Source: Photobacterium alginatilyticum (lineage in GTDB: Bacteria > Pseudomonadota > Gammaproteobacteria > Enterobacterales > Vibrionaceae). From it: a stretch of 64,000 nt of DNA. The stretch's first letter is position 1; each line of letters starts with the position of its first letter. The DNA lies in the NCBI RefSeq assembly GCF_009910675.1, contig NZ_RSEJ01000005.1:124001-188000 (forward strand), written 5' to 3'. A program made the translations under genes and the position numbers. The notes beneath the pieces were generated by a model. That model ran no database searches, was not told the origin of the DNA, and was given only the letters and a program-made list of their open reading frames with translations. Below are positions 19,340-30,453 of this stretch, in pieces.

Positions 19340-19969
19340 ATGAGTCGAAAAAAACAATCGGGGAGCTCCGGACGTTGGCTGAAAGAGCATTTTGATGATA
19401 AATATGTTCAGGAGGCACAGAAGAAAGGCTACCGTTCTCGCGCTATCTTTAAAATTGAAGAGATTCAAAATAAGGATAAGCTGCTAAAGCCCGGTATGAC
19501 AGTTGTCGATCTGGGGGCGGCACCGGGGGGCTGGTCACAATATGCTGCTGAAGTCGTCGGCGATGAAGGACAGGTGATTGCCTGTGATATTCTGCCTATG
19601 GATTCGCTGCCGGGAGTAAGCTTCTTGCAAGGTGATTTCCGTGAAGAGGCCGTGTTGGATGCACTGTTGGATCGTATTCAGCCAGACATGGTTGATGTGG
19701 TACTTTCAGATATGGCGCCTAACATGAGCGGCAACTTGGCGTCAGATCAACCTAGAGCAATGTATCTTGTTGAACTAGCATTAGATATGTGTAGGCAAGT
19801 ACTTGCGCCGAACGGCAGCTTTGCGGTAAAAGTTTTCCAGGGTGAAGGCTTTGACCAGTACCTGGCTGACGTGCGTAGCATGTTCAAAGTGGTTAAAATT
19901 CGTAAACCGGATTCGTCACGAGATCGCTCTCGTGAGGTCTATATTGTAGCTACAGGTTACAAACTGTAG
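19340..19969 (+). CDS. rlmE: 23S rRNA 2'-O-methyltransferase (U2552)
   Basis: RlmE (FtsJ/RrmJ) methylates U2552 in the A-loop of 23S rRNA, a late step of 50S assembly. The 209-residue Rossmann methyltransferase has the SAM motif [12 protein letters not shown] near residue 56, [10 protein letters not shown] near residue 124, and [10 protein letters not shown] with the catalytic lysine near residue 164. It is followed by ftsH after 40 bases. Confidence 0.96.
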   Translation: MSRKKQSGSSGRWLKEHFDDKYVQEAQKKGYRSRAIFKIEEIQNKDKLLKPGMTVVDLGAAPGGWSQYAAEVVGDEGQVIACDILPMDSLPGVSFLQGDFREEAVLDALLDRIQPDMVDVVLSDMAPNMSGNLASDQPRAMYLVELALDMCRQVLAPNGSFAVKVFQGEGFDQYLADVRSMFKVVKIRKPDSSRDRSREVYIVATGYKL

Positions 19970-20009
19970 TACCCTAAATTCATCTTTAAGTTATCGCGAG
20001 GTTAACACC

Positions 20010-21986
20010 TTGAGTGACATGGCAAAAAACTTGATTTTGTGGTTGGTCATCGCTGTGGTTCTGATGTCTGTATTTCAGAGCTTTGGTCCCGGTGATAGTG
20101 CTGGCCGTCAAGTCGACTATACAACCTTTGTCCGTGAAATCGGTCAGGATCAGATAAGGGAAGCGCGATTCAATGATCGTGAGATCACCGTATATAAACG
20201 TGATAACACGCGATACGTCACTTATCTGCCTGTCTACAACGATCAAAAGCTATTAGACGACCTTATTAACGCTAATGTGAAGGTGATGGGTACACCACCT
20301 GAAGAGCCGAGCCTGCTGGCTTCAATCTTCATCTCCTGGTTCCCAATGCTGCTTCTTATTGGTGTTTGGATTTTCTTTATGCGCCAGATGCAGGGCGGCG
20401 GTGGCAAAGGTGCCATGTCGTTCGGCAAGTCTAAAGCACGCATGATGAGTGAAGATCAGATCAAAACGACCTTCAGCGACGTTGCAGGTTGTGACGAAGC
20501 CAAAGAAGACGTGAAGGAGCTGGTGGATTACCTGCGTGATCCGAGCCGCTTCCAGAAGTTGGGTGGTAAGATCCCGACGGGTGTTCTGATGGTTGGTCCT
20601 CCTGGTACCGGTAAAACCTTGCTGGCTAAAGCGATTGCCGGTGAAGCGAAGGTTCCTTTCTTTACCATTTCGGGTTCTGATTTCGTAGAAATGTTCGTCG
20701 GTGTGGGTGCATCCCGTGTCCGTGACATGTTCGAGCAGGCGAAGAAAGCGGCGCCTTGTATCATCTTTATCGATGAAATCGATGCCGTCGGCCGTCAGCG
20801 TGGTGCTGGTGTCGGTGGTGGTCACGATGAGCGTGAGCAGACGCTTAACCAGATGCTGGTTGAGATGGATGGTTTCGAGGGCAATGAAGGTATCATCGTT
20901 ATTGCCGCGACTAACCGCCCAGACGTACTGGACCCAGCATTGCTTCGTCCGGGCCGTTTCGACCGTCAGGTCGTGGTTGGTCTGCCTGATGTACGTGGTC
21001 GTGAGCAAATCCTGAAAGTGCACATGCGTAAAGTGCCACTGGACGGTGATGTTAAGCCATCACTGATTGCACGTGGTACACCGGGTTTCTCTGGTGCCGA
21101 TCTGGCTAACCTGGTTAACGAGGCTGCCTTGTTTGCGGCTCGCGGCAACAAGCGTACCGTTTCTATGGTGGAATTCGAGCTTGCCAAAGACAAAATCATG
21201 ATGGGCGCAGAGCGCAAGTCAATGGTGATGACGGACGAGCAGAAAGAGTCAACCGCCTACCATGAGGCTGGTCACGCAATTATCGGTCGCCTGGTACCGG
21301 ACCATGATCCGGTCTACAAGGTATCGATTATTCCTCGTGGCCGCGCGCTGGGTGTGACTATGTACTTGCCTGAGCAAGACCGAGTCAGCCATTCTCGTGA
21401 GTTCCTCGAGTCGATGATTTCGAGCCTTTACGGTGGCCGTCTGGCGGAAGAGCTTATCTACGGTGTAGACAAGGTATCGACCGGTGCATCGAATGATATC
21501 GAGCGCGCGACTGACATCGCCCGTAAGATGGTGACCCAGTGGGGCTTCTCCGACAAGTTAGGTCCGCTGCTGTATGCTGAAGACGAAGGTGAAGTATTCC
21601 TTGGCCGCTCTGTAACGCAGACAAAGCACATGTCTGATGAAACAGCCCGCGCCATCGATACGGAAGTTCGTGCGCTGATTGATCGTAACTACGAGCGAGC
21701 GCGTGAAATTCTGAGTCAGAACATGGACATCATGCATGCCATGAAAGAAGCATTGATGAAGTATGAGACAATCGATGCTGGCCAGATTGACGACTTGATG
21801 GCCCGTAAAGCTGAAATCCGTGCGCCGAAAGGCTGGACTGATGAAGGTGATACATTGAAGGCGTCTGATGTCGACTCGGATTCTGATGCGGAAAAGGCTG
21901 AAGCACCTGCTGAAGAAAAGCCGGTGTCTGATAGTGCTGAAGCACCGAAGACTGAAGATAAAGAAGACGACAAGCCACAAGCGTAA
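20010..21986 (+). CDS. ftsH: ATP-dependent membrane zinc protease FtsH
   Basis: Inner-membrane AAA+ protease that degrades LpxC, sigma32 and damaged membrane proteins. It has two N-terminal membrane segments (about residues 8-25 and 100-120), Walker A GPPGTGKT near residue 196, Walker B FIDEID, the second region of homology, and the zinc site HEAGH near residue 418. The 658 residues end in an acidic tail rich in D, E and S, the part that varies between species. TTG 20010 is preferred because GAGG (19998-20001) is well spaced; ATG 20019 is the alternative. Confidence 0.97.
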   Translation: MSDMAKNLILWLVIAVVLMSVFQSFGPGDSAGRQVDYTTFVREIGQDQIREARFNDREITVYKRDNTRYVTYLPVYNDQKLLDDLINANVKVMGTPPEEPSLLASIFISWFPMLLLIGVWIFFMRQMQGGGGKGAMSFGKSKARMMSEDQIKTTFSDVAGCDEAKEDVKELVDYLRDPSRFQKLGGKIPTGVLMVGPPGTGKTLLAKAIAGEAKVPFFTISGSDFVEMFVGVGASRVRDMFEQAKKAAPCIIFIDEIDAVGRQRGAGVGGGHDEREQTLNQMLVEMDGFEGNEGIIVIAATNRPDVLDPALLRPGRFDRQVVVGLPDVRGREQILKVHMRKVPLDGDVKPSLIARGTPGFSGADLANLVNEAALFAARGNKRTVSMVEFELAKDKIMMGAERKSMVMTDEQKESTAYHEAGHAIIGRLVPDHDPVYKVSIIPRGRALGVTMYLPEQDRVSHSREFLESMISSLYGGRLAEELIYGVDKVSTGASNDIERATDIARKMVTQWGFSDKLGPLLYAEDEGEVFLGRSVTQTKHMSDETARAIDTEVRALIDRNYERAREILSQNMDIMHAMKEALMKYETIDAGQIDDLMARKAEIRAPKGWTDEGDTLKASDVDSDSDAEKAEAPAEEKPVSDSAEAPKTEDKEDDKPQA

Positions 21987-22003
21987 TCGTTGTTCTGAAA
22001 ATG

Positions 22004-22032
22004 AAACCCCGAGCTGGCTCGGGGTTTTTTTT
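22004..22032 (+). terminator. terminator after ftsH
   Basis: CCCCGAGC / GCTCGGGG with a two-base TG centre (the loop probably opens to four) is followed by eight Ts. Only about 20 bases separate it from folP, so folP-glmM depend on readthrough or a promoter overlapping this site. Confidence 0.88.
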
Positions 22033-22051
22033 ATTCTGTGGTTTGTAGCAA

Positions 22052-22894
22052 ATGGACACTGTGATGATTCTGACCAGTAAAGACAAAACCCTCGATCTTT
22101 CGCACTCCCATGCAATGGGGATCCTCAATGTTACCCCGGACTCGTTTTCTGACGGGGGGAAATTTAACCGCCTTGATAATGCGCTATTTCATGTCGAGTC
22201 GATGCTGGCTGCCGGAACCAGCATTATTGATATCGGGGGGGAGTCAACCCGTCCGGGTGCTGCCGATGTTGTGCTGAGTGATGAGCTTGATCGGGTCGTT
22301 CCGGTGATTGAGGCGATCCACCAGCGGTTTGACTGCTGGATTTCTATCGATACCAGCAAGGCGCAGGTAATGACTGAGGCGGTTGCAGCAGGTGCGGATC
22401 TGATCAATGATGTTCGCGCTCTGCAAGAGCCGGGGGCGATGGCGGCAGCGGCGAAGGCCAACGTGCCGGTTTGCCTGATGCATATGAAGGGGCAGCCGCG
22501 TACAATGCAACAGCAACCAACTTATCAAGATGTGATTGCCGATGTCGGCCAGTTCCTCGCTGAGCGGGTCGAGGCATGCGAGGCGGCTGGGATCCGCCGC
22601 GAACAGTTGTTGCTGGATCCGGGGTACGGGTTCGGTAAAAGTCTGGAGCATAATTATCAGTTGCTCGCGCATCTGGATAAATTTCACCAATTTGGTTTAC
22701 CCCTGCTGGTCGGCATGTCGCGTAAATCAATGATATTTAAGTTACTTGATAAAAAACCTGCCGAATGTATGGCCGGAAGCCTGGCATGTGCAGCCATTGC
22801 TGCCATGAAAGGCGCGCAGATCATTCGTGTCCATGACGCACAAGAAACCGTTGATGTCTTGAAAGTGTGTCGGATGACATTAGAGCAGGAATAA
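22052..22894 (+). CDS. folP: dihydropteroate synthase
   Basis: FolP condenses p-aminobenzoate with hydroxymethyl-dihydropterin diphosphate; it is the sulfonamide target. The 280-residue TIM barrel shows MGILNVTPDSFSDGG near residue 22, the IDIGGESTRPG block, SIDTSK, and the LLDPGYGFGKS loop. The start is either ATG 22052 or ATG 22064 (MILTSK); neither has a strong ribosome-binding site. glmM follows after 25 bases. Confidence 0.95.
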   Translation: MDTVMILTSKDKTLDLSHSHAMGILNVTPDSFSDGGKFNRLDNALFHVESMLAAGTSIIDIGGESTRPGAADVVLSDELDRVVPVIEAIHQRFDCWISIDTSKAQVMTEAVAAGADLINDVRALQEPGAMAAAAKANVPVCLMHMKGQPRTMQQQPTYQDVIADVGQFLAERVEACEAAGIRREQLLLDPGYGFGKSLEHNYQLLAHLDKFHQFGLPLLVGMSRKSMIFKLLDKKPAECMAGSLACAAIAAMKGAQIIRVHDAQETVDVLKVCRMTLEQE

Positions 22895-22919
22895 AATAAA
22901 TAATAGCTAGGAGCTGAAA

Positions 22920-24257
22920 ATGGCTGAACGTAAGTTCTTTGGTACCGATGGGATCCGTGGCTTGGTCGGACAGGCCCCAATTACCCCGGACTTTGTCCTG
23001 AAACTGGGCTGGGCGGCGGGTCGTGTGCTGTCTAAGCAGGGCACCAAGAAAGTGATCATCGGTAAGGATACCCGTATTTCAGGTTATATGCTGGAGTCGG
23101 CACTGGAAGCCGGGTTGGCGGCAGCTGGTCTTCAGGCTGCTTTTACCGGTCCGATGCCTACCCCTGCGGTGGCCTACCTGACTCGGACATTTCGTGCCGA
23201 GGCCGGTATTGTGATCTCGGCATCGCACAACCCTTATTATGATAACGGGATCAAGTTCTTCTCCTCGGAAGGGACCAAGCTGCCCGACGAGATTGAGCTG
23301 GCGATTGAAGAAGAGCTGGAAAAGCCGCTGACCTGCGTGGAGTCGGCGATGCTGGGTAAGGCGAAACGAATTGCCGATGCGGCCGGTCGTTATATCGAGT
23401 TCTGTAAAGGTACCTTCCCATCTGAACTGAGCCTGGCTGGTTATAAAATCGTTGTCGACTGTGCCCATGGTGCGACTTACCACATTGCCCCGAATGTGCT
23501 TAAAGAGCTGGGTGCCGAGGTGATCACTATAGGTTGTGAGCCAAATGGTACCAACATCAACGATAAAGTCGGGGCAACGGATGTCGCAGCCCTGCAAGCC
23601 AAGGTGCTGGAGGAAAAAGCACACTTTGGTTTTGCCCTTGATGGCGACGGCGACCGGGTTATGATGGTCGACGAGGAAGGCAACAAGGTTGACGGCGACC
23701 AGATTGCCTACATTATTGCCCGTGATGCGCTGCGCCGAGGTGAATTGAAAGGCGGGGTTGTCGGTACACTGATGACGAACCTCGGTATGGAAGTGGCACT
23801 GAAAAATCTCGGTATCCCGTTTGTCCGTGCCAAAGTCGGCGACCGTTACGTGATGGAAGAGCTGGTTAAGCAGAACTGGTTGATTGGTGCCGAGAACTCT
23901 GGTCATGTGATCATGCTGGATAAAGTGACCACGGGTGACGGCATTGTTGCCGGTCTGCAGGTGATGGCCTCCATTGTCGGTAGTAAGATGTCACTGAAAG
24001 AGCTGTGTGACGGAATGACAATGTACCCGCAGGTGCTGGAGAATGTCCGCTTTGCCGGTGAGTCCAATCCGCTCGAATCAGATGCGGTATTGTCGGCACA
24101 GGCGGCGGTTGAGGCTAAACTGGGTGATAGCGGCCGGGTATTATTGCGCAAATCAGGCACTGAGCCGTTGATTCGTGTGATGGTTGAAGGCGAAGATGCT
24201 GATTTAGTTAAAGAATCTGCATTAGCTATTGCTCAGGCAGTAAAAGATAACTGCTAA
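22920..24257 (+). CDS. glmM: phosphoglucosamine mutase
   Basis: GlmM converts glucosamine-6-phosphate to glucosamine-1-phosphate for UDP-GlcNAc, hence for peptidoglycan and lipopolysaccharide. The 445-residue protein carries the phosphoserine loop [10 protein letters not shown] with S102, the metal loop DGDGDR near residue 240, and the C-terminal phosphate-binding [16 protein letters not shown] at 22909-22913 precedes the ATG. Confidence 0.97.
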   Translation: MAERKFFGTDGIRGLVGQAPITPDFVLKLGWAAGRVLSKQGTKKVIIGKDTRISGYMLESALEAGLAAAGLQAAFTGPMPTPAVAYLTRTFRAEAGIVISASHNPYYDNGIKFFSSEGTKLPDEIELAIEEELEKPLTCVESAMLGKAKRIADAAGRYIEFCKGTFPSELSLAGYKIVVDCAHGATYHIAPNVLKELGAEVITIGCEPNGTNINDKVGATDVAALQAKVLEEKAHFGFALDGDGDRVMMVDEEGNKVDGDQIAYIIARDALRRGELKGGVVGTLMTNLGMEVALKNLGIPFVRAKVGDRYVMEELVKQNWLIGAENSGHVIMLDKVTTGDGIVAGLQVMASIVGSKMSLKELCDGMTMYPQVLENVRFAGESNPLESDAVLSAQAAVEAKLGDSGRVLLRKSGTEPLIRVMVEGEDADLVKESALAIAQAVKDNC

Positions 24258-24263
24258 TTTGAT

Positions 24264-24283
24264 TCACCGGAAACGGTGATTTT
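24264..24283 (+). terminator. terminator after glmM
   Basis: A short TCACCG / CGGTGA stem with a GAAA tetraloop is followed by TTTT. It is weak on stem length but well placed a few bases after the glmM stop. Confidence 0.65.
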
Positions 24284-24348
24284 ATCGTCGGCTTTGTTTA
24301 AAACTTGGTCAAGTGATTCACTGATATAGCTTTTTGTTGAAATTTTAC

Positions 24349-24377
24349 TTGTCACAGGTTTAGGCTTTCGCTAGTAT
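24349..24377 (+). promoter_or_regulatory. promoter for secG and tRNA-Leu
   Basis: TTGTCA (24349-24354) and TAGTAT (24372-24377) have a 17-base spacer, about 80 bases upstream of secG. The downstream tRNA-Leu is only 11 bases after the secG stop, so it is most likely cut from this transcript. Confidence 0.55.
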
Positions 24378-24458
24378 GCATTCGCTCCTTGATTGAAGGG
24401 GGTGCGCTGGCACTGCTTTAGCAAAGCCGGCACAACAATTTAACCATAGGTGGAACCC

Positions 24459-24791
24459 ATGTACGAAATTCTACTTGTGATTTATCTGTTGGCTGCGCTT
24501 GGTGTTATCGGCCTAGTTTTGGTTCAGCAAGGTAAAGGCGCAGATATGGGAGCCTCATTTGGGGCTGGCGCTTCAGGAACATTGTTCGGCGCTAGCGGCT
24601 CTGGAAATTTTCTGACCCGAATGACTGCAGTTTGTGCGACTGTTTTCTTTGCAATCAGTCTTGTTCTTGGCAACATGAGTGCTAAGCAAGCGCAGGAAAC
24701 AAGTGGCTGGGAAGACCTGAGTGCTCCAGCGACTGAGCAAGTTGTAGAAAAAACTGAGAGTGCACCAGTAAATAGTGACATTCCTCAGTAA
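24459..24791 (+). CDS. secG: SecG subunit of the protein-export translocon
   Basis: SecG is the small SecYEG subunit that aids SecA-driven export. The 110-residue protein has two membrane helices (about residues 1-20 and 50-70) joined by the conserved loop GKGADMGASFGAGASGTLFG. It ends in a polar tail. ATG 24459 has AGGTGG (24448-24453) as ribosome-binding site; a GTG nine bases earlier lies within that site. Confidence 0.96.
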   Translation: MYEILLVIYLLAALGVIGLVLVQQGKGADMGASFGAGASGTLFGASGSGNFLTRMTAVCATVFFAISLVLGNMSAKQAQETSGWEDLSAPATEQVVEKTESAPVNSDIPQ

Positions 24792-24802
24792 TTAAAGATT
24801 TA

Positions 24803-24887
24803 GCCGAGATGGTGAAATTGGTAGACACGCTAGCATGAGGTGCTAGTGCCGCAAGGTGTAGGGGTTCAAGTCCCCTTCTCGGCACCA
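24803..24887 (+). tRNA. leuU: tRNA-Leu (anticodon GAG)
   Basis: The 85-base sequence folds as a class II tRNA: acceptor GCCGAGA pairing TCTCGGC, D-loop AATTGGTAGA, anticodon arm CTAGC-ATGAGGT-GCTAG with GAG as anticodon, a long variable arm, GTTCAAGTC T-loop, and encoded CCA (24885-24887). E. coli also has tRNA-Leu(GAG) directly after secG. Confidence 0.96.
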
Positions 24888-24898
24888 TTATTCGTTGC

Positions 24899-24927
24899 TT
24901 GAAAGGGCAACATCTGAGCGATATAAT
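24899..24927 (+). promoter_or_regulatory. strong promoter for tRNA-fMet and possibly rimP-nusA-infB
   Basis: TTGAAA (24899-24904), a 17-base spacer and a perfect TATAAT (24922-24927) lie in the 56 bases between the two tRNA genes. Transcription would begin a few bases before tRNA-fMet. The enteric metY-rimP-nusA-infB operon starts in the same way. Confidence 0.75.
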
Positions 24928-24943
24928 CGCCTCAGATTACGGA

Positions 24944-25020
<77 letters not shown>

Positions 25021-25102
25021 CTTTCCGAAAAAACGACTATCCTATTAAGGAAGTATGTTTTTTCTGTCATAGCCAAGGCTGTGGCAATCAGGGTCCAGTG
25101 AT

Positions 25103-25129
25103 AAAAAACCCCGTAATTCGGGGTTTTTT
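25103..25129 (+). terminator. terminator or attenuator between tRNA-fMet and rimP
   Basis: AAAAAACCCCG / CGGGGTTTTTT with a TAATT loop and full T-run is a textbook intrinsic terminator. It lies 70 bases before rimP and will cut most tRNA transcripts short, so nusA-infB expression depends on readthrough or a promoter in 25130-25190. Confidence 0.92.
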
Positions 25130-25200
25130 ATTATCTGAAAAATGACCATTCAGGTATCTACTGGGCTTTAGTGCCCTTTTTTTGTTTCCAGGGGGTTGTT

Positions 25201-25656
25201 TTGACAGCTTTAGAGATGCAATTAACCGAACTGCTTGAAGCGCCGGTAACGGCTTTGGGCTATGAACTAGTCGGTTTGGAATTTATCCGTGCAGGCGAGC
25301 ACTCGACGTTGCGTGTTTTCATCGACCATGAAAACGGCATTACGGTTGACGACTGCGCCGAAGTTAGCCGCCAAATCAGCGCTGTAATGGATGTAGAAGA
25401 TCCTATTACTGTGGCTTACAACCTGGAGGTATCTTCCCCTGGTCTGGAAAGGCCGCTATTCAAAGCTGCACACTACCAGCAATTTATTGGCCACGAGGTC
25501 AGCTTGGTATTAAAAATGGCGATGGACAATCGTCGTAAGTGGAAAGGTGACATCATTGCTGTTGAAGGCGAGCTAGTCACTCTGAAAGTTGATGGCAATG
25601 AAGAAACATTTGCGCTGAGCAATATTTCCAAAGCCAATCTGGTTCCAAAATTCTAA
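25201..25656 (+). CDS. rimP: ribosome maturation factor RimP
   Basis: RimP (YhbC) assists 30S maturation. The 151-residue protein has the two family domains: an N-terminal alpha/beta domain ([12 protein letters not shown], then the [21 protein letters not shown] motif) and a C-terminal SH3-like barrel ([22 protein letters not shown] onward). The start is TTG 25201 with AGGGGG at 25190-25195; the open frame extends ten codons upstream without a ribosome-binding site. First gene of rimP-nusA-infB-rbfA-truB. Confidence 0.95.
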   Translation: MTALEMQLTELLEAPVTALGYELVGLEFIRAGEHSTLRVFIDHENGITVDDCAEVSRQISAVMDVEDPITVAYNLEVSSPGLERPLFKAAHYQQFIGHEVSLVLKMAMDNRRKWKGDIIAVEGELVTLKVDGNEETFALSNISKANLVPKF

Positions 25657-25679
25657 CCGCTAAAATTGGGGCATTAGAA

Positions 25680-27167
25680 ATGAACAAAGAAATCTTGGCT
25701 GTCGTTGAAGCGGTATCCAACGAAAAAGCTGTTCCTCGTGAGCGTATCTTCGAAGCGCTAGAGATCGCACTGGCAACAGCGACAAAGAAAAAGCACGAAG
25801 CTGAAATCGACGTGCGTGTCGCTATCGATCGCAAAACCGGTGAGTTCGAGACTTTCCGTCGCTGGAAAGCTGTTGAGGAAGTGACTCAGCCGACGCTTGA
25901 AATTACCCTTGAAGCGGCTCAGTTCGAAGATGAAAGCATCGAACTTGACGGTTTCGTCGAAGACGAGATCGAGTCTGTTACTTTCGACCGTATCACGACG
26001 CAAACCGCGAAGCAGGTTATCGTACAGAAAGTACGTGAAGCAGAGCGTGCGCAAATCGTAGAACAGTTTATCGACAATGAAGGTGAGCTAATCACGGGCG
26101 TGGTCAAAAAAGTAAACCGTGATGCTGTTATCATTGATCTGGGTAACAATGCTGAAGCCGTTATCCAGCGTGACGATCAGCTGCCGCGCGAAAACTTCCG
26201 TCCGGGTGACCGTGTTCGTGGCTTGCTGTATGCTGTTCGCCCTGAAGCGCGTGGCTTCCAGCTGTTCATGACCCGTTCTAAGCCTGAGATGCTTTCTGAG
26301 CTGTTCCGTATCGAAGTGCCGGAAATCGGCGAAGAGCTTATCGAACTGATGGGTGCCGCTCGCGATCCAGGCTCTCGTGCCAAGATTGCTGTGAAAACCA
26401 ATGACAAGCGCATCGATCCTGTCGGCGCTTGTGTGGGTATGCGTGGTGCTCGTGTTCAGGCTGTATCTGGTGAACTGGGCGGTGAGCGTATCGACATCGT
26501 GCTTTGGGATGAGAACCCGGCACAGTTTGTTATCAATGCGATGGCGCCGGCAGAAGTTAGCTCGATCATCGTTGATGAAGACAACCACACTATGGATATT
26601 GCTGTCGAGAAGGATAACCTTGCTCAGGCAATCGGCCGTAGTGGCCAGAACGTGCGTCTGGCATCTCAGCTGACTGGCTGGGAACTGAATGTAATGACTG
26701 TAGAAGATCTGCAGAAAAAGCATCAGGAAGAAGCACAGGAATCTATCGAGGTGTTTACCAAGCATCTTGATATTGATGAAGACTTCGCAACCGTACTGGT
26801 TGAAGAAGGCTTCACCACACTTGAAGAAATCGCTTACGTACCAGTTAACGAGCTGATGGCTGTTGACGGTCTTGATGAAGACATGGTCGACGAACTTCGT
26901 AGTCGTGCTAAAGAAGCACTGACAACGCTTGCTCTTGCTCAAGAAGAGTCTTTTGAAGGTGTTGAACCCGCTGACGACCTGCTTGGTCTTGACGGCCTTG
27001 AGCGCGAAATGGCGTTCAAACTGGCTGCGAAAGGTGTAAGCACGCTTGAAGACCTGGCGGATCAGGGCACTGATGACCTGACCGACATCGAAGGTATGGA
27101 CGAAGCTAAAGCGGGCGAGCTAATCATGGCCGCACGTAATATTTGCTGGTTCAGCGACGAAGCGTAA
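25680..27167 (+). CDS. nusA: transcription termination/antitermination factor NusA
   Basis: NusA binds RNA polymerase and nascent RNA, promotes pausing, and takes part in Rho termination and rRNA antitermination. The 495-residue protein has the N-terminal polymerase-binding domain, an S1 domain (about 135-200), two KH domains (about 200-345, with the GQNVRLAS turn), and two C-terminal acidic repeats (about 360-490), as in enteric NusA. It lies 23 bases after rimP and 25 before infB. Confidence 0.97.
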   Translation: MNKEILAVVEAVSNEKAVPRERIFEALEIALATATKKKHEAEIDVRVAIDRKTGEFETFRRWKAVEEVTQPTLEITLEAAQFEDESIELDGFVEDEIESVTFDRITTQTAKQVIVQKVREAERAQIVEQFIDNEGELITGVVKKVNRDAVIIDLGNNAEAVIQRDDQLPRENFRPGDRVRGLLYAVRPEARGFQLFMTRSKPEMLSELFRIEVPEIGEELIELMGAARDPGSRAKIAVKTNDKRIDPVGACVGMRGARVQAVSGELGGERIDIVLWDENPAQFVINAMAPAEVSSIIVDEDNHTMDIAVEKDNLAQAIGRSGQNVRLASQLTGWELNVMTVEDLQKKHQEEAQESIEVFTKHLDIDEDFATVLVEEGFTTLEEIAYVPVNELMAVDGLDEDMVDELRSRAKEALTTLALAQEESFEGVEPADDLLGLDGLEREMAFKLAAKGVSTLEDLADQGTDDLTDIEGMDEAKAGELIMAARNICWFSDEA

Positions 27168-27192
27168 TTTTAAAAAGCAAGGGAGGAGCAGC

Positions 27193-29955
27193 ATGTCAGA
27201 GGTTACAGTTAAAGCATTAGCCGAGGAAATTGGTACTCCGATTGATCGTTTGCTTCAACAGTTTGCCGATGCTGGTATCAGCAAGAAAGCTGAAGAAAGC
27301 GTAAGCCAACAAGAAAAGCAGTCGTTGTTGTCTCACCTTAAGAAAGAACATGGTGGTGACAGCACGACTGGTGAGGCTCCTACACGCCTTACTCTGCAGC
27401 GCAAGACTCGAAGCACTCTGAGTGTCTCGGGCTCTGGCGGCAAGAATAAAAGTGTTCAGGTAGAGGTGCGCAAAAAGCGCACCTATGTAAAACGTTCTGC
27501 CCTTGAAGAAGAGCAGCGCGTAGCTGAAGATGCGAAACGCCAAGCTGAAGAAGCGGCTCAGCGTGAAGCTGAAGAAGCCGCTAAGCGCGCAGCCGAAGAA
27601 GCTGCCAAGCGTGAAGCAGAAGAGCAGGCGAAACGTGAAGCTGAAGAAACAGCTAAGCGTGCCGCTGAAGAAAAGCGCTTAGCTGAAGAGAAAGCTAAGC
27701 AAAATGCAGGACATAAGGCCAATCGTGACGCTGAGGACAAGCTGGATCGTGACGCTGAGGACAAGCGTTTAGCTGACGAAAAAGCTAAGCGCGCCGCCGC
27801 TGACCAACAGGCTAAGAAAGAAGCTGAGGCGCTACAACGTCGCAGGGAAGAGGAAGCCAAGCGTAAAGCCGAAGAAGAGAGTCAGCGCCAGCTAGAAGAG
27901 GCACGCAAAATGGCAGAACAGAACGAGAAAAACTGGTCAAAACCTGATCAGGCGACAACGAGCATGGAAAAATCAGATTACCATACAACAACTTCTAGCT
28001 ACGCTCGCGCAGCTGAAGATGAAGCCGACCGCAAAGAAGAAGGCGGTCGTCGTAAGAAGAAAAAACCTGCTGCGAAAGCTGATGACCGTAACAAAGGTCG
28101 TGGCTCTCGTAACCAGCGTGGTCGCGGTGGTAAGAAAAAGTCTCAGGTTAATGCACCGACATCGATGCAGCATGGCTTTGACAAAACAGCAACCGTTGCT
28201 AAATCTGACGTTGTGATCGGTGAAACCATTGTTGTTTCTGAACTGGCTAGCAAAATGTCAGTGAAAGCGACAGAAATCATCAAAGTGATGATGAAAATGG
28301 GCGCTATGGTTACCATCAACCAGGTAATCGACCAGGAAACAGCACAGCTAGTTGCTGAAGAAATGGGTCACAAAGTTATTCTTCGTAAAGAGAATGAACT
28401 TGAAGAAGCGATCATGTCTGATCGTGACGAGAATGCCGCAACTGAATCTCGTGCACCTGTTGTTACTATCATGGGCCACGTTGACCATGGTAAGACATCA
28501 ACACTGGATTACATTCGTCAAGCTCACGTTGCTTCTGGCGAAGCCGGTGGTATTACCCAGCATATCGGTGCATACCACGTTGAAACTGGCAACGGTATGA
28601 TTACCTTCCTTGATACTCCTGGACACGCCGCGTTTACCGCTATGCGTGCTCGTGGTGCTCAGGCGACGGATATCGTTGTACTGGTTGTTGCAGCAGATGA
28701 TGGTGTAATGCCACAGACAATTGAAGCTATCCAGCACGCAAAAGCGGCCGGTGTACCTCTGATTGTTGCTGTAAACAAGATCGATAAAGAAGACGCTAAC
28801 CCAGACAACGTGAAGAACGAACTGGCACAGTACGATGTTATCCCTGAAGAGTGGGGCGGTGAGAACATGTTTGTTCACATCTCTGCGAAACAAGGTACTA
28901 ACATTGACGGTCTGCTAGAAGCTATCCTGCTTCAGTCTGAAATTCTTGAACTGACTGCAGTTAAAGATGGTATGGCGAGCGGTGTGGTTGTTGAATCTCG
29001 CCTTGATAAGGGCCGTGGTCCGGTTGCAACTGTTCTGGTTCAGTCAGGTACGCTACGCAAGGGCGATATCGTTCTTTGTGGCCTGGAGCATGGCCGTGTG
29101 CGTGCTATGCGTGATGAGCTTGGTCAAGACATCGAGTCTGCTGGCCCGTCTATCCCGGTAGAGATCTTAGGTCTTTCCGGTGTACCTTCTTCTGGTGACG
29201 AAGCAACCGTTGTTCGTGACGAGCGTAAAGCACGTGAAGTTGCACTTTACCGTCAGGGTAAATTCCGCGATGTTAAGCTTGCTCGCCAGCAGAAAGCGAA
29301 ACTTGAAAACATGTTCTCTAACATGACGGCAGGTGACGTAGCTGAGTTGAACGTTGTACTAAAAGCTGATGTACAGGGTTCTATCGAAGCGATTGCCGAT
29401 TCACTGGTTAAACTGTCTACCGATGAAGTTAAAGTGAATATCGTCGGCTCTGGTGTTGGTGGTATTACCGAGACTGATGCAGTACTTGCTGCAGCATCTA
29501 ACGCTATCGTACTTGGTTTCAACGTTCGTGCTGATGTTCCGGCTCGTCGTATTGTTGAGAACGAGAACCTGGATCTGCGTTACTACTCAATCATCTACCA
29601 GCTGATTGACGAAGTGAAAGCGGCAATGGGCGGTATGCTATCTCCTGAGTTCAAGCAGGAAATTATCGGTCTTGCAGAAGTACGCGATGTGTTCAAGTCA
29701 CCTAAGATCGGCGCAATTGCGGGTTGTATGGTTACTGAAGGTATCATCAAGCGTAACAACCCTATCCGTGTTCTACGTGATAATGTTGTAATCTACGAAG
29801 GTGAGCTAGAATCGCTACGTCGCTTCAAAGACGACGTGAACGAAGTTAAGAACGGCTACGAATGTGGTATCGGCGTTAAGAACTACAATGATGTTCGCGT
29901 TGGTGACCAGATCGAAGTTTACGAAATTGTTGAAATCCAGCGTACTCTTGACTAA
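27193..29955 (+). CDS. infB: translation initiation factor IF-2
   Basis: IF-2 is the GTPase that brings fMet-tRNA to the 30S subunit and promotes subunit joining. In the 920-residue protein a small N-terminal IF2N domain is followed by a highly charged coiled-coil linker (about 100-250, rich in [10 protein letters not shown]-like repeats). A second IF2N domain and the G domain come next ([13 protein letters not shown] near residue 424, DTPGH, NKID), then domains II-IV. GGGAGGAG precedes the ATG. The linker contains a 24-base in-frame tandem duplication. In E. coli shorter isoforms start internally; candidates here were not resolved. Confidence 0.97.
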   Translation: MSEVTVKALAEEIGTPIDRLLQQFADAGISKKAEESVSQQEKQSLLSHLKKEHGGDSTTGEAPTRLTLQRKTRSTLSVSGSGGKNKSVQVEVRKKRTYVKRSALEEEQRVAEDAKRQAEEAAQREAEEAAKRAAEEAAKREAEEQAKREAEETAKRAAEEKRLAEEKAKQNAGHKANRDAEDKLDRDAEDKRLADEKAKRAAADQQAKKEAEALQRRREEEAKRKAEEESQRQLEEARKMAEQNEKNWSKPDQATTSMEKSDYHTTTSSYARAAEDEADRKEEGGRRKKKKPAAKADDRNKGRGSRNQRGRGGKKKSQVNAPTSMQHGFDKTATVAKSDVVIGETIVVSELASKMSVKATEIIKVMMKMGAMVTINQVIDQETAQLVAEEMGHKVILRKENELEEAIMSDRDENAATESRAPVVTIMGHVDHGKTSTLDYIRQAHVASGEAGGITQHIGAYHVETGNGMITFLDTPGHAAFTAMRARGAQATDIVVLVVAADDGVMPQTIEAIQHAKAAGVPLIVAVNKIDKEDANPDNVKNELAQYDVIPEEWGGENMFVHISAKQGTNIDGLLEAILLQSEILELTAVKDGMASGVVVESRLDKGRGPVATVLVQSGTLRKGDIVLCGLEHGRVRAMRDELGQDIESAGPSIPVEILGLSGVPSSGDEATVVRDERKAREVALYRQGKFRDVKLARQQKAKLENMFSNMTAGDVAELNVVLKADVQGSIEAIADSLVKLSTDEVKVNIVGSGVGGITETDAVLAAASNAIVLGFNVRADVPARRIVENENLDLRYYSIIYQLIDEVKAAMGGMLSPEFKQEIIGLAEVRDVFKSPKIGAIAGCMVTEGIIKRNNPIRVLRDNVVIYEGELESLRRFKDDVNEVKNGYECGIGVKNYNDVRVGDQIEVYEIVEIQRTLD
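27722..27766 (+). repeat. 24-bp in-frame tandem duplication inside infB
   Basis: The 21-base string ATCGTGACGCTGAGG... occurs identically at 27722-27742 and 27746-27766, so the period is 24 bases (8 codons; the translated repeat is RDAEDK followed by L or R). The near-perfect match at the DNA level, in a linker where other repeats are diverged, suggests a recent slippage event. Confidence 0.8.
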
Positions 29956-29994
29956 TTACTCAAGACAACAAGCTGTTTTATAACAACTAATCTT

Positions 29995-30022
29995 ATGGGG
30001 AGCTTCGGCTCCCCATTCTTTC
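29995..30022 (+). terminator. weak terminator or processing hairpin between infB and rbfA
   Basis: ATGGGGAGC / GCTCCCCAT closed by a UUCG tetraloop is very stable, but the downstream run is TCTTTC. Partial termination or RNA processing within the operon is more likely than a full stop. Confidence 0.6.
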
Positions 30023-30054
30023 AAGAGCTCAATTCTTAGAGAGAGAAAACGAAT

Positions 30055-30450
30055 ATGGCAAAAGAATTCAGCCGTACCCAGCGAGTTGCACAGCAGTTGC
30101 AAAAAGAGCTGGCGGTGATCCTGCAGCGCGAAATTAAAGATCCGCGCATCGCAATGGCAACTATCTCGAGTGTCGATGTATCACGCGATATGGGCTACGC
30201 AAAAGTGTACGTGACATTTTTGACCGTGGGTGAGCAAACCCCTGAGGACAGCCTGGAAGCACTGCGCGAACTGGCACCTTATATCCGCTCGCTACTGGGC
30301 AAGCAGATCCGTCTGCGCGTTACCCCTGAGCTTAACTTCATCTTCGACAAGTCACTGACCGAAGGTATGCGTATTTCTAACCTGGTCAGCAAGGCTGTCC
30401 GTGATGATGAAGATCGTCGCGGTGATGATGCTGAAGAAGGCGAGGAGTAA
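30055..30450 (+). CDS. rbfA: ribosome-binding factor A
   Basis: RbfA binds the 30S subunit near the central pseudoknot during late maturation and cold adaptation. The 131-residue KH-type protein starts [19 protein letters not shown] and contains the [27 protein letters not shown] core and the LNFIFDKS strand. An acidic tail (DDAEEGEE) ends the protein. It is preceded by AGAGAG and ends 4 bases before truB. Confidence 0.95.
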   Translation: MAKEFSRTQRVAQQLQKELAVILQREIKDPRIAMATISSVDVSRDMGYAKVYVTFLTVGEQTPEDSLEALRELAPYIRSLLGKQIRLRVTPELNFIFDKSLTEGMRISNLVSKAVRDDEDRRGDDAEEGEE

Positions 30451-30453
30451 TCC

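Noticed and set aside
22052-24257. Plasmid-type or acquired sulfonamide-resistance dihydropteroate synthase
   Set aside because: Sequence and the ftsH-folP-glmM context are those of the chromosomal housekeeping folP.
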